A stretch of DNA of 45,885 nt from Flavobacterium sp. (GTDB lineage Bacteria; Bacteroidota; Bacteroidia; Flavobacteriales; Flavobacteriaceae): positions 1 through 45,885 of the forward strand of contig NZ_JAIXRZ010000031.1 of NCBI RefSeq assembly GCF_027484945.1. The letters are read 5' to 3'. Positions 18,811 to 26,320 of this stretch are shown piece after piece. Positions within the stretch are counted from its first letter, which is position 1; each line of letters starts with the position of its first letter. Made by a program: the position numbers and the translations under genes. The notes beneath the pieces were generated by a model. The model was not told where the DNA came from. It did not search any database and saw nothing but the letters and a program-made list of their open reading frames with translations.

Positions 18811-19386
18811 TTATAGTGCTAAAACAGGTTCCAGCATTTTTTTAGTTTTAACACTACCGTATTCTTGAAGTGATTTTTTTAGTTTTTTAGCATCCATTAT
18901 TTTTGCTTTGGAACGCACTTTTAAAAATACTTCTTTTGAATCTTCAGCCAATTGATCGAGGTTATTCAATAGGTCAACTAATAAAAATTCAGGTGTTACT
19001 TTGCTAGGAAAATGAGGTTTTACCCTGAATGAAAAAGTTATACCTCCAAGATTAAAATCACCATGGCGTTTATGATTATAAACTGTTTTACTATTGTATA
19101 GTTGAGTAGTCCCTACGCCCAATGTATTATATGCATTTAAAGAAGTTACTAGAAAACGTTTGTCTTTGAGAAAAGAACGCACCAACACTTCTTCTTCGGG
19201 AGGTGTCTCTCCAAAGACAGTTACTTCGGGATAATAGTATAAGCCTTGTGACAGCTTTTGCAAAGTGCCATCTTGTACCAACTCATCCAAATGGCGGTCA
19301 ACAGATTTTGACCACTTGGACAAATCAGCTCTACGGTATACTTTTCCTCGTTTTAAATGCTTTTTTAGTTCTTGTAACTTATTCAT
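18811..19386 (-). CDS. abiEi: AbiEi-type antitoxin / DUF6088-like transcriptional regulator
   Basis: 191 residues. An N-terminal winged-helix-like segment (about residues 1-60, with KVYRRADLSKWSKSVDRHLDELVQDGTLQKLSQGLYYYPE) is followed by an AbiEi-like C-terminal domain. It pairs with the AbiEii toxin gene, separated by one base. AbiEi antitoxins repress their own operon and block toxicity as type IV antitoxins. The annotation of the exact subfamily (AbiEi versus DUF6088) is by recall. Confidence 0.82.
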   Translation of the reverse strand: MNKLQELKKHLKRGKVYRRADLSKWSKSVDRHLDELVQDGTLQKLSQGLYYYPEVTVFGETPPEEEVLVRSFLKDKRFLVTSLNAYNTLGVGTTQLYNSKTVYNHKRHGDFNLGGITFSFRVKPHFPSKVTPEFLLVDLLNNLDQLAEDSKEVFLKVRSKAKIMDAKKLKKSLQEYGSVKTKKMLEPVLAL

Positions 19387-19391
19387 GAGTA

Positions 19392-19399
19392 CAAAGTTA
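19392..19399 (-). promoter_or_regulatory. -7 promoter box of the AbiE operon, near-leaderless
   Basis: On the minus strand TAACTTTG fits the TAnnTTTG consensus. Its last base is 5 bp before the antitoxin ATG (19386). Transcription would then start at or within a few bases of the start codon, implying a leaderless mRNA, unless translation begins further in. Confidence 0.5.
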
Positions 19400-19639
19400 G
19401 CAAATAATATTTAATTGCATATATTTTTATTGAAAATTCATGCAATATTGTTTTGTAAAGCTCTATTATAAAGCTGAAATATCTCAATGTTAAAGACACA
19501 ATGTGTTATTAATCCAAAAAAATGGTAAAAAACAATCAAGAGTAAATTATTGAGAAAAACGCCCCTGTTATTTTGATAGAGGTAAATTTCACCCTTGTTT
19601 GTATTCTAAAATTAGATTCTTATACCAACAATCAAATAA

Positions 19640-19669
19640 AAAACCGTGCTACATTTCTGCAACACGGCT
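19640..19669 (-). terminator. Terminator closing the provirus-like minus-strand block
   Basis: On the minus strand CCGTG and CACGG form a 5-bp core stem around a 14-base loop, followed by TTTTTTATTT. It lies 25 bp after the stop of the basic-protein gene. Confidence 0.7.
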
Positions 19670-19693
19670 TTCCCAATCAACCCAAATCAAAAC

Positions 19694-19858
19694 CTATTTT
19701 TTTACTTTTGCTTTTACAACTTTTCCGCCTTTGACATAACGATAGCCTTTTTTCAACGTTCCGTCTTTTTTCACACCCTCACGTTTGATAACGCTACTGC
19801 ATAGCCTTTTTGCTGAGATTCTTTTTTTGCCTTTCTTTTTTGTTTTTTTATTTACCAT
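19694..19858 (-). CDS. Small highly basic protein, possible DNA-condensing virion protein
   Basis: 54 residues from the ATG at 19858; a TTG 21 codons upstream would overlap the fusion gene. Almost half the residues are Lys or Arg (MVNKKTKKKGKKRISAKR..., then KDGTLKKGYRYVKGGKVVK), with one Cys. Small Lys/Arg-rich proteins of this kind condense DNA in several viruses, but could also bind nucleic acid in other roles. It is the last gene of the block, 16 bp after the fusion gene stop and followed by a terminator. Confidence 0.7.
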   Translation of the reverse strand: MVNKKTKKKGKKRISAKRLCSSVIKREGVKKDGTLKKGYRYVKGGKVVKAKVKK

Positions 19859-19874
19859 GGTTTCTGAAATTTTA

Positions 19875-22055
19875 TTATTTGACTTTAAAGGATAACTTTT
19901 TCTTTTTGGGTTGGCCAACAACCTTTTTGAAATACATTGAATATTTTAAGGTAAGGTCGTTGCCCCGGTTTTTCTCCAGCGTTGCAAACCGCTCTCTAGG
20001 GTCAGGATGTGAAGAACAATGAATTACTGAAGTTGGATTGTGTGCCATTTTATTACCTCCATACATAGCACCGTTTTCTTTTACTTGGGAAATAAAGCAC
20101 CAAATGACTTTTGGATAGGTTGTTCTCAGGAAGTTGAGTTGATCGGCTGTAATCTTTAAATCCGTAACGGAATCTGCTATAATGACTTTGACTATTTTGC
20201 AGAAATCCTGTAATTCCTGGAAGGGCTTATCTAAATAACCTTTTATGGCTATGTAGCTTCTTCCTTTTTCGGTTGTATTTCGATTGATACTGTCTAAAGT
20301 GTCCTTGCTCTCGATACCGCCTTGCTCATAATCTATGTATGCAACTGGTATTTCTTCTTCTCCAAAAGCATTGGCTATCTGCATGGCCAACTGGGATTTT
20401 GAACTGTGTTTATTGCCTTTTATCAGAATGAGCGCTTTGTGTGGCTGTTGCTTTTGTAAAAATTTCCCAATTTCTCCTCCTAACACAAAAACATCTTTAG
20501 CTTCAGCTGGAGCAGCTCCGGCAGTAACAAATCCAAGTTTCTGAAGTTGATTGATACTCTTATTTTGATCGACATTAATTTGTCTCTTTGATTTTACTGT
20601 TGAAGCCTTTGTTCTTTTTGTTTGAGTATGATTTTGAGTTTTTTGAGTTCTCTTTTTAGTCTTTGCTTTAGCACCTAATCCGGCAAATAAAGCTAATTGC
20701 TCGCCTTCTTTTATAGTTGTTTTTACCTTGCTTTTTGAAGGTCTTTTACGAGGCCTTTTAATTGCCACTTTTTTTGTTGGCTCTTCTTTCTTTTCTTCAA
20801 TATCTTCATTTTCGCCAGAAATATTTCTATTCAAAATATAATTAACCGCCTTTTGCGATTGTGCAGAAGCTTTTAGAAAAAATCTATTATCATTTTCCAA
20901 TTCGTTCACTAAAACTTTATTCCATCCTTTGAGGTATTTTGCTGAGTTTTCTTTGGTTTGAAAAAGAATTCCCGCTTCAGAGCAAAGAAAAACCGCTCCA
21001 AGCTCCGCAACCAATTCTTCAAAAGCATAATTTTTGCTTCCGAAAGCTCCTGTCATATCTCGGTCTAAACGCTTTTTAGCTCCAGTGGAATGTGCTAGCT
21101 CATGAAAAAACGTGCAGTAGTAAGAAGCCTCTTTTTTAAAGGCTTTGATGTTGGGCATATTTAGTTTATCAGTCGCCGGTTGATAATAGGCTTTATCTCC
21201 AACAAATGTATATGTTGGTGGTTCTTTATACCCATCTATAAGTCTTTGCGCTTGCTCAATCGGATTTACTTTTTTGTTTCCAACAGCTTCCGGGAATTTT
21301 AAACCGGTACAATCATCTGCTCGAAAAACATTGTAATATTTTATAACCGGTATTTTCTGCAGGTATCTTTTCAAATCATCCTTGGTAAGTCCATTTGAAC
21401 TAACAAATTCTGCAAATTTTTCACGGTCGGTGGTTTTAAACTGTAAAGTCCCGTTATCAAAACTGAAAATCATGGTATAGTAAATCACACGTCTGGCTTT
21501 ACTGTCTTTTCTGAGACTAGCACCTTCATCTTTAATCTGATTGAAGGTTAAGTAATAGGGTTGTTTGAATTGAATTGGCACCAAATAACCCTTGCCTTCA
21601 TCATCAAATTTGACATCAAAATTCAAAAGGAAATTAGCCCCAGTATATTCCTTTTTACTAACATAATTTTTGGCTGCACCATCAGCACCGGAACCAACCC
21701 AATCTTTTTGCCAAGGCAAATGGCCAACTTTCTCGATAGTATTGATGATCAAATCAGTGATGTAACCATAGATATCATCTTGGGCAACTCCATTTAGCCC
21801 CTCACTATCTTCTTCAGAAATATATTCTAGAGTAGGCAAAATGATATTTTGCTCTGCACCACTAAGCCCCATTGGTTCGATTAAATCGGTTAGCTCAATG
21901 GTAAAAAGTTTATTTTGATGTAGTCTTAATACCTGGGATATACGGTTGACAATACTTGTGTTGTTTTGCCTTTTGGCTTTGGTCAAAATCCTTCTAAGTT
22001 CAGATCTTTTTACGGTTCTGCCATCAAGTTTGTTGAATTCAGTTGCTAGATCCAT
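19875..22055 (-). CDS. ArdC-like / zincin metallopeptidase / RecA-RadA-like ATPase fusion protein
   Basis: 726 residues in three parts. Residues about 92-240 (IYGYITDLIINTIEKVGHLPWQ...YTGANFLLNFD) match the ArdC N-terminal ssDNA-binding domain. Residues about 280-375 are a zincin-like peptidase with HELAHSTG (H318, E319, H322) and the downstream EELVAELGAVF. A Lys/Arg-rich linker (420-500) holds QLALF (453-457), a textbook beta-clamp binding pentapeptide. Residues about 520-710 are a RecA/RadA-type ATPase with a deviant Walker A GNKHSSKS (547-554), Walker B VKVIIADS, and SQVKENGAMYGGNKMAH...EKNRGND resembling RadA. ArdC-peptidase pairs are antirestriction or ssDNA-protecting; addition of an ATPase is unusual. 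Confidence 0.78.
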   Translation of the reverse strand: MDLATEFNKLDGRTVKRSELRRILTKAKRQNNTSIVNRISQVLRLHQNKLFTIELTDLIEPMGLSGAEQNIILPTLEYISEEDSEGLNGVAQDDIYGYITDLIINTIEKVGHLPWQKDWVGSGADGAAKNYVSKKEYTGANFLLNFDVKFDDEGKGYLVPIQFKQPYYLTFNQIKDEGASLRKDSKARRVIYYTMIFSFDNGTLQFKTTDREKFAEFVSSNGLTKDDLKRYLQKIPVIKYYNVFRADDCTGLKFPEAVGNKKVNPIEQAQRLIDGYKEPPTYTFVGDKAYYQPATDKLNMPNIKAFKKEASYYCTFFHELAHSTGAKKRLDRDMTGAFGSKNYAFEELVAELGAVFLCSEAGILFQTKENSAKYLKGWNKVLVNELENDNRFFLKASAQSQKAVNYILNRNISGENEDIEEKKEEPTKKVAIKRPRKRPSKSKVKTTIKEGEQLALFAGLGAKAKTKKRTQKTQNHTQTKRTKASTVKSKRQINVDQNKSINQLQKLGFVTAGAAPAEAKDVFVLGGEIGKFLQKQQPHKALILIKGNKHSSKSQLAMQIANAFGEEEIPVAYIDYEQGGIESKDTLDSINRNTTEKGRSYIAIKGYLDKPFQELQDFCKIVKVIIADSVTDLKITADQLNFLRTTYPKVIWCFISQVKENGAMYGGNKMAHNPTSVIHCSSHPDPRERFATLEKNRGNDLTLKYSMYFKKVVGQPKKKKLSFKVK

Positions 22056-22057
22056 AA

Positions 22058-22528
22058 CTATTTTATTATTGAATATTCTTTACCCATTACACTTAAAATT
22101 GTCTCTATCTGAATATCATTGATACTTTTGATTTCAGATAGGTTTTGCCAGTTGGAAATGTTTTCCAGTATGGGTATTTCTACAATCAAATCTTTCAATA
22201 CAAACTTTCCTCTCGCAGGGAGTGAGACAAAAGATCTGTTTACCGTAATCGTAGCAAACTTTTTGGCTAATTTGTCTTTAAGAACAATTTTTTTTACAAC
22301 TGCCATGATTCCATCCGGGTTAAAACTTTCATTAGTGGGATTATACAGTGTAACATCCAAGTTAAATCGCATCCGCTTAAAGTTGATATCAAAATTTCGA
22401 AGTCCAGTAGGTAATGCTTTTAGTTTAGTCATGGTTTCTTTCCAACGGTTAATTTTACTGTTATACCACAAAGCACCAATACCTAAAATAGCTCCGCCGA
22501 TTATAATATATTTTGCTTTTATACCCAT
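22058..22528 (-). CDS. Membrane-anchored protein with LEA type 2-like beta domain
   Basis: 156 residues. One N-terminal TM helix (about 5-23) is followed by a beta-rich domain with RFNLDVTLYNPTNESFN, the pattern of LEA2/WHy domains (hydrophobic strand followed by x-NPN-like turn). The C-terminal NIQIETILSVMGKEYSI continues the alternation. It probably sits in a membrane with the domain outside the cytosol. The gene overlaps the spanin-like gene start by 10 bp. Function unknown; the LEA2 call is a pattern judgement. Confidence 0.6.
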   Translation of the reverse strand: MGIKAKYIIIGGAILGIGALWYNSKINRWKETMTKLKALPTGLRNFDINFKRMRFNLDVTLYNPTNESFNPDGIMAVVKKIVLKDKLAKKFATITVNRSFVSLPARGKFVLKDLIVEIPILENISNWQNLSEIKSINDIQIETILSVMGKEYSIIK

Positions 22529-23061
22529 GAGCTTGAGGTTTTACGTAAAAACAATACAATTCTGAATCCAATGTAGATAAGAGCCAATACTCCGAGAATA
22601 AGCAATGCTTTTTCTATTTTGGAGAGTGGTTTGATAACTTCAATAGGTATTTTCCTGTCTCTGAAAACTAAACGAGAACTATTATTGTGAACTGCCAATT
22701 TCTCGTCTTGAGTCTGAGCAATTCTAGCATTGAATTCTAACTGTCTTTTTATCTTGTCATAAATAAGATTATAACTATTATCCCCTGAATTTTTAGAAGT
22801 ATTCAGCTTAGATAAAATTTCATCAACTTTAGTATTTACTATACTATCTAATGAAGCATTTCCAGTTTGACTTTGAATCACAGACGTAATTAATTTATCG
22901 TTGATTTCCTTATTGACAACCGTATTTTTTATACTGTCGTTTCTATTAATTTCATTTTCTATCAGGGTGTCTTCCTTAGTTAGTATTTTGGATGAAGAGC
23001 AAGAAGTAAAAACGAGTGAGAAAAAGAAAAATAGGGTTATGATTCGGACTATTTTATTCAT
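22519..23061 (-). CDS. Lipoprotein with C-terminal TM helix, u-spanin-like
   Basis: 180 residues. The N-terminus is a lipoprotein signal peptide with lipobox LVFTSC (lipid-modified Cys about residue 21). A long polar, probably helical segment (about 25-140) follows, then one TM helix (about 146-168, LLILGVLALIYIGFRIVLFL) and a short basic tail. Outer-membrane lipidation at one end and an inner-membrane TM at the other is the layout of unimolecular spanins (u-spanins, as in phage T1), which fuse the two membranes at lysis. The gene is four positions downstream of a GH19 endolysin. No homology was tested. Confidence 0.62.
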   Translation of the reverse strand: MNKIVRIITLFFFFSLVFTSCSSSKILTKEDTLIENEINRNDSIKNTVVNKEINDKLITSVIQSQTGNASLDSIVNTKVDEILSKLNTSKNSGDNSYNLIYDKIKRQLEFNARIAQTQDEKLAVHNNSSRLVFRDRKIPIEVIKPLSKIEKALLILGVLALIYIGFRIVLFLRKTSSSWV

Positions 23062-23192
23062 TGTTCAGTCTTTTTGAATTGATATTTTAATTTTAATAGA
23101 AGGAGTTCTGATGCTTCAATAATTTGAAATAAATCGATACCGTAATAAATACTTGCGGCCAAGATTATTCTATTAAGGAATTGTCTTTTCAT
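23058..23192 (-). CDS. 44-residue membrane-active candidate between lysis genes
   Basis: A short gene overlapping both neighbours: its ATG (23192) lies 20 bp inside the preceding gene, and its TGA overlaps the next ATG (ATGA at 23058-23061). The product starts MKRQFLNRIILAASIYYGI and has one hydrophobic to amphipathic helix with a basic C-terminus (KYQFKKTEQ). The perfect coupling signal on both sides supports a real gene. Position in the lysis cassette makes a holin or antiholin role possible, but this is inference. Confidence 0.5.
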   Translation of the reverse strand: MKRQFLNRIILAASIYYGIDLFQIIEASELLLLKLKYQFKKTEQ

Positions 23193-23472
23193 GATTTTTA
23201 TTATTGTGACAACCGGCACACTTTTTCCGATATTCCTGAAGTTCTTCTTTCAGATTACGGATCTCAATAGTATTGGCATCAATAATTCTTTGCATCTCCT
23301 CAAACTTTTTATCAGTTACAATTGACATTTTGGTGTAAATGGAATCTATTGCCTCAAGTGCTGAAGCCTCGTTCTTTTTTAATTCTGAATTACGGGAACG
23401 CCAAGCGATATATATTGAAATTAGTGTTGTTGATCCCAGAAAATAGTTTAGTAACGTTTCAATTGGCATCAT
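23173..23472 (-). CDS. Single-TM coiled-coil protein of the lysis cassette
   Basis: 99 residues. One N-terminal TM helix (about 4-23, IETLLNYFLGSTTLISIYIAW), then a charged coiled-coil (about 28-88), and a C-terminal CAGCHNN motif with two Cys. The topology is that of an inner-membrane spanin subunit or a small holin-like protein; it lies 20 bp after the GH19 endolysin gene. The CxxCH resembles a heme-binding or metal-binding motif, but a single site in a phage-like protein is more likely to bind zinc or form a disulfide. Confidence 0.6.
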   Translation of the reverse strand: MMPIETLLNYFLGSTTLISIYIAWRSRNSELKKNEASALEAIDSIYTKMSIVTDKKFEEMQRIIDANTIEIRNLKEELQEYRKKCAGCHNNKNHEKTIP

Positions 23473-23492
23473 AGAGTTATGCTTTGTTGAGT

Positions 23493-24197
23493 TTATAGAT
23501 TAAAATGGAGCAACCGAGTAAAAGGGTTGTAGTAGCTACGATTAGTTTCACTCGGTTTGCTGATCCGTCTCGGCTTCGCTTTTTTTTTTAATATTCCAAA
23601 AACATCAAAGCTTGAATAGTAGTTAAGTTGTTTGATCCTTTTAGAAAAATTGGTAAGTGCGCCGTTAATTTTTTTCGTGATGGATGAAATGTTATTATTA
23701 TCAGCAATCGGATTTAAATTGTATCGAATACTCCAAAACCAACCTGCAATATCTATTGCAATATCAGGTCTTGAGGCTAGATCGGGATTACTCACCACAT
23801 CTATTCCAGAGTAGTTTTTATACGCCTGGTAATTTGCCCTTCCTGTCAACTGTATCAATCCACGACCCCGGAAGCGCCACCCATCGCCGACTTGGGTATT
23901 TCCTAAATTCTTCTTTCCCCATTCACCACCATACACAATATTGGCTATAGCTTCCTGATTGGCTTTGCGATTTGCCGTTCTTCCGTATTGGTTTGCTTGC
24001 GCCGGTGTAATTTGATTCGCTCCAAAGGTTTCCATCAGTCCAGCCGGAGAATAATTCAAGTTTTCTAAAAGTCTTACGAATCCGCCTGTTTCCTCATGAA
24101 GTTGTGCCAAAAAGTGAGCAATCCTCTTAGGTGTGTTAATAGCATATTTCTTAAACGCTTTCAAAAGCGGTGCACTGTTTGACAATAAAAAATCCAT
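23493..24197 (-). CDS. Glycoside hydrolase family 19 endolysin (chitinase/lysozyme-like)
   Basis: 234 residues. The GH19 core (about 8-195) has the two acidic catalytic regions HFLAQLHEETGGF (E35/E36) and YGGEWGKKNLGN (E92), and the hallmark substrate-cleft motif GWRFRGRGLIQLTGRANY (107-123). In phages such enzymes cut peptidoglycan glycan strands. There is no signal peptide, so release needs a holin or membrane collapse. The C-terminal tail is basic. It starts by TAATG overlap with a 47-residue TM protein and precedes the other lysis-type genes. Confidence 0.9.
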   Translation of the reverse strand: MDFLLSNSAPLLKAFKKYAINTPKRIAHFLAQLHEETGGFVRLLENLNYSPAGLMETFGANQITPAQANQYGRTANRKANQEAIANIVYGGEWGKKNLGNTQVGDGWRFRGRGLIQLTGRANYQAYKNYSGIDVVSNPDLASRPDIAIDIAGWFWSIRYNLNPIADNNNISSITKKINGALTNFSKRIKQLNYYSSFDVFGILKKKAKPRRISKPSETNRSYYNPFTRLLHFNL

Positions 24198-24340
24198 TAC
24201 AATTGCACTTTTTTAGGTTCAATTTTCGGTTCTTTAGTTTTTACAGATTTACTTTTAGCTGAATCATCATTTCCCATGGAAGCAATAATGATTGCGCCCA
24301 ACACACCTAAACCAATCCATACTCCTGTATTTACATTCAT
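24197..24340 (-). CDS. 47-residue single-TM protein
   Basis: A short gene chained by TAATG overlaps at both ends: its ATG (24338-24340) overlaps the stop of the peptidoglycan-binding gene, and its TAA overlaps the ATG of the endolysin gene. The product is MNVNTGVWIGLGVLGAIII followed by a Lys-rich tail (KSKSVKTKEPKIEPKKVQL), one TM helix with a basic cytosolic or lumenal tail. Coupled starts make it credible. Small TM proteins like this are common in membrane-containing phages; a holin role is also possible. Confidence 0.65.
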   Translation of the reverse strand: MNVNTGVWIGLGVLGAIIIASMGNDDSAKSKSVKTKEPKIEPKKVQL

Positions 24341-25050
24341 TATCTCCAGTCTTTAAGTCTGATTTGTTTTATTCCTTTTTGTGTATAAAGAGCATTCTCT
24401 GTATTTCTGCCAAAGTCTCCATCAACAGTCACTTTGAGTAGCGATTGCAATACCCTTACTTCAGTTCCTTTGCTTTCTTTTTTAAGTATTTTATTCAAAT
24501 CACTACCTGAAGGAGCATTAATTGCCAGAGTGGTTGGCAAGATTTTACCAATTGGGCTGATTACACTATGATCTGCAATCCAATAGTTATCATTTAAAAA
24601 ATTACCAACTCGTTGTACTACATATCTAAAAGTGCCATCAGGCTTTTTACCAACCCAAATGATTTTTCCGATTTTATCTCCTCTTTTAAATGTAGCCTTT
24701 CGAATGCCTTCACTAGTATAATTTCCATCCGCCATTTTTCGAGCATCATAGGTTTTCGTTCCATTGAATCCTGAAGCCATAACTTCCTGTCCAATTCTAT
24801 AATTAAAAGTATCAGCTGTCCTTTCTGGTTTCGGTTGCTCAATTTTTACAGGAACAATAGGTATTGTTGCCGCTCTTGGAATCTTAATTGGGACAGATTG
24901 ACTTTTTGGTGTTGGCAGCTCACTTAAATCGGCTTCTGGTTCTTGCATCAAATCTTCGTCATTCTTCTTTTTTTGAATGAAATAGTAAATGCCTCCGCCA
25001 ATAGCTAGAGCAATACCTCCACCAATCCAAATTTTATCTTCGGTAGTCAT
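24340..25050 (-). CDS. Membrane-anchored protein with C-terminal peptidoglycan-binding domain
   Basis: 236 residues. An N-terminal TM (about 8-25, IWIGGGIALAIGGGIYYFI), a Pro-rich linker, a beta-rich central part (about 83-165, with FKRGDKIGKIIWVGKKPDGTFRYVV, SH3-like in feel), and a C-terminal PG_binding_1-like repeat (about 187-228, GTEVRVLQSLL...VDGDFGRNTENAL). The domain set suggests contact with peptidoglycan from a membrane, as in a virion penetration protein or cell-wall anchor. It is co-transcribed with the annexin-like genes upstream, 2 bp away. Confidence 0.7.
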   Translation of the reverse strand: MTTEDKIWIGGGIALAIGGGIYYFIQKKKNDEDLMQEPEADLSELPTPKSQSVPIKIPRAATIPIVPVKIEQPKPERTADTFNYRIGQEVMASGFNGTKTYDARKMADGNYTSEGIRKATFKRGDKIGKIIWVGKKPDGTFRYVVQRVGNFLNDNYWIADHSVISPIGKILPTTLAINAPSGSDLNKILKKESKGTEVRVLQSLLKVTVDGDFGRNTENALYTQKGIKQIRLKDWR

Positions 25051-25052
25051 TT

Positions 25053-25475
25053 TTACAAATATTTTGGGTAGTTCGATTTCAATAAATTATAGTCGCTCTC
25101 ACTGAGTTCTTCTTTAAGCCAGGTCTTCAATGGATGCTTTGTTGGAGTTTGCCAAAAAGCAAAATAGATGTTACCTGTAGTGGGATTATAAAACCGACTT
25201 CCAAATGCCTTAACAACCCAAGAGAATTGTGCTTGACTTACTCCAGTAAGTGTTGTGAAAATGGTTTTACGTTTCTCCGTATTAGTGAAATTGACTTCTT
25301 TCATAGCATTATATAATACCGCTGCAATTTCTTTAGCATTAAAGCTTTCAGTAATCATCCCTTGATTCAAATATGCGTTACCATTTTTGTCTTTCTTTGC
25401 TTTAGAAACAGCAATAACCAATATTCCTAATCCCGCTAATGCAACCGAGATAGGTAGTAATTTTGAACTATCCAT
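25053..25475 (-). CDS. TM protein with annexin-like domain (paralogue A)
   Basis: 140 residues. An N-terminal TM (about 5-24) is followed by a helical domain with EIAAVLYNAMKEVN, SQAQFSWVVKAFGSRFYNPTTGN and LKTWLKEELSESDYNLLKSNYP. This order (A-x2-AM, QxxF-x-V-x-AFG, L-x-W-x3-L-x-E) resembles one annexin repeat and is shared with the next upstream gene. It is separated from its neighbours by 2 bp on each side. Function is unknown; a membrane-binding structural role is an inference. Confidence 0.55.
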   Translation of the reverse strand: MDSSKLLPISVALAGLGILVIAVSKAKKDKNGNAYLNQGMITESFNAKEIAAVLYNAMKEVNFTNTEKRKTIFTTLTGVSQAQFSWVVKAFGSRFYNPTTGNIYFAFWQTPTKHPLKTWLKEELSESDYNLLKSNYPKYL

Positions 25476-25477
25476 AG

Positions 25478-25972
25478 TTATAAGAAGTTGGGAACGATAA
25501 AGCGTAATTCCATCAGTTCATTTTGACTAAACTGATCATTAAACCACTCTATTAAGTTCATTTTCTTAGATAAAGGGTTGATTCCTTTTCTGAGTCCGAA
25601 AGCATTATGAATTCTAACAAAACCATTCGCATTGATTCCCATGAGATTTTGTTTCACCGACTTAAATCCGTTTCCCATTCCATACATTGCACTGTAAATT
25701 GCATCGGCTTTATTCTTGGCCATACCACTGGATATATTACTAGGTCGATCTCTTTTATTTTCTTTAAGTGGTGAAAAACCATTAAAAATCTTCTTGTAGG
25801 CATAGTAACCAATACCCAAAAAAAGACCAGTCTTTAAAACACCTTTTACAATTGAAAAAGTTGCATTTACACTTGTATTAGCATTTTCAAGAGTACTTGC
25901 AATTGCTTTTTGCCCTTGTGGAGTTGATGCAGCAGCTATAATTGCCGGATTATGTAAACCTTTTACTTTCAT
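25478..25972 (-). CDS. Annexin-like helical protein with internal hydrophobic segment (paralogue B)
   Basis: 164 residues. A hydrophobic stretch (about 42-62, SIVKGVLKTGLFLGIGYYAYKKIF) precedes a domain with KADAIYSAMYGMGNGFKSV, NANGFVRIHNAFGLRKG, LIEWFNDQFSQNELMEL and a C-terminal P-x-FL. The core parallels paralogue A and the canonical annexin repeat A-x3-AM-x-G-x-G. No calcium-binding GxGT motif is intact. The two genes are adjacent, so tandem duplication within the element is likely. Confidence 0.55.
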   Translation of the reverse strand: MKVKGLHNPAIIAAASTPQGQKAIASTLENANTSVNATFSIVKGVLKTGLFLGIGYYAYKKIFNGFSPLKENKRDRPSNISSGMAKNKADAIYSAMYGMGNGFKSVKQNLMGINANGFVRIHNAFGLRKGINPLSKKMNLIEWFNDQFSQNELMELRFIVPNFL

Positions 25973-26029
25973 ATTACTGTTGGCTGTAGCATTGCTCCCG
26001 ATTTTAAGTTAATTTCAAGAATTTCATTT

Positions 26030-26113
26030 TTAGCTTTCTAAAGGGTTTACCCAATAGTTGGATAATTTTATCGTTACTGTTTTCAACTTTACTTTCTTAA
26101 GTTGGAGCAACAT
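26030..26113 (-). CDS. Possible 27-residue basic peptide in a small gap
   Basis: The 153-bp space between the two neighbouring genes contains an ATG-initiated ORF of 27 codons (MLLQLKKVKLKTV...NPLES), basic and amphipathic. No coupling to either neighbour is seen. It may be chance; I list it because nothing else explains the gap in this tightly packed block. Confidence 0.2.
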   Translation of the reverse strand: MLLQLKKVKLKTVTIKLSNYWVNPLES

Positions 26114-26125
26114 CTACAACTGGAT

Positions 26126-26320
26126 CTACATAATAAACTCTTTGATCGTTTGCCAACTTTCAGCATCAGTAACCATTGCAATGGCTTTTTTAGATTTCTT
26201 CAGTTCTACTAGTTTTTCCAGAACTTCATTCTCTAAATCAGTTAATTCTCGAATAAGCTTTGCCTTTTTCTGAACTTTGAATGGGTTTAATTCTTTAGTT
26301 TTTACAGTTATTATACTCAT
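26126..26320 (-). CDS. Small helical protein
   Basis: 64 residues, charged and predicted helical (KKAKLIRELTDLENEVLEKLVELKKSKKAIAMVTD), probably coiled-coil. Its ATG overlaps the stop of the preceding gene (ATGA at 26317-26320), so they are coupled. No Cys, TM or signal peptide. Function unknown; partner of the coiled-coil gene upstream is a reasonable guess. Confidence 0.6.
   Translation of the reverse strand: MSIITVKTKELNPFKVQKKAKLIRELTDLENEVLEKLVELKKSKKAIAMVTDAESWQTIKEFIM

Larger units (their letters stand above)
19387..19693. other. Intergenic region between AbiE and the provirus-like block
   Basis: About 300 bp without a credible gene. It holds the AbiE promoter box at its left, AT-rich DNA without repeats in the middle and the terminator of the minus-strand block at its right. 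Confidence 0.7.

Noticed and set aside
22119..22565. Plus-strand ORF of 148 codons over the LEA2-like gene
   Set aside because: Shadow of the minus-strand gene; no coupling or motif.
23173..23472. Cytochrome c-type heme protein from the CAGCH motif
   Set aside because: There is one isolated CxxCH at the C-terminal end of a coiled-coil, with no cytochrome fold or suitable context.
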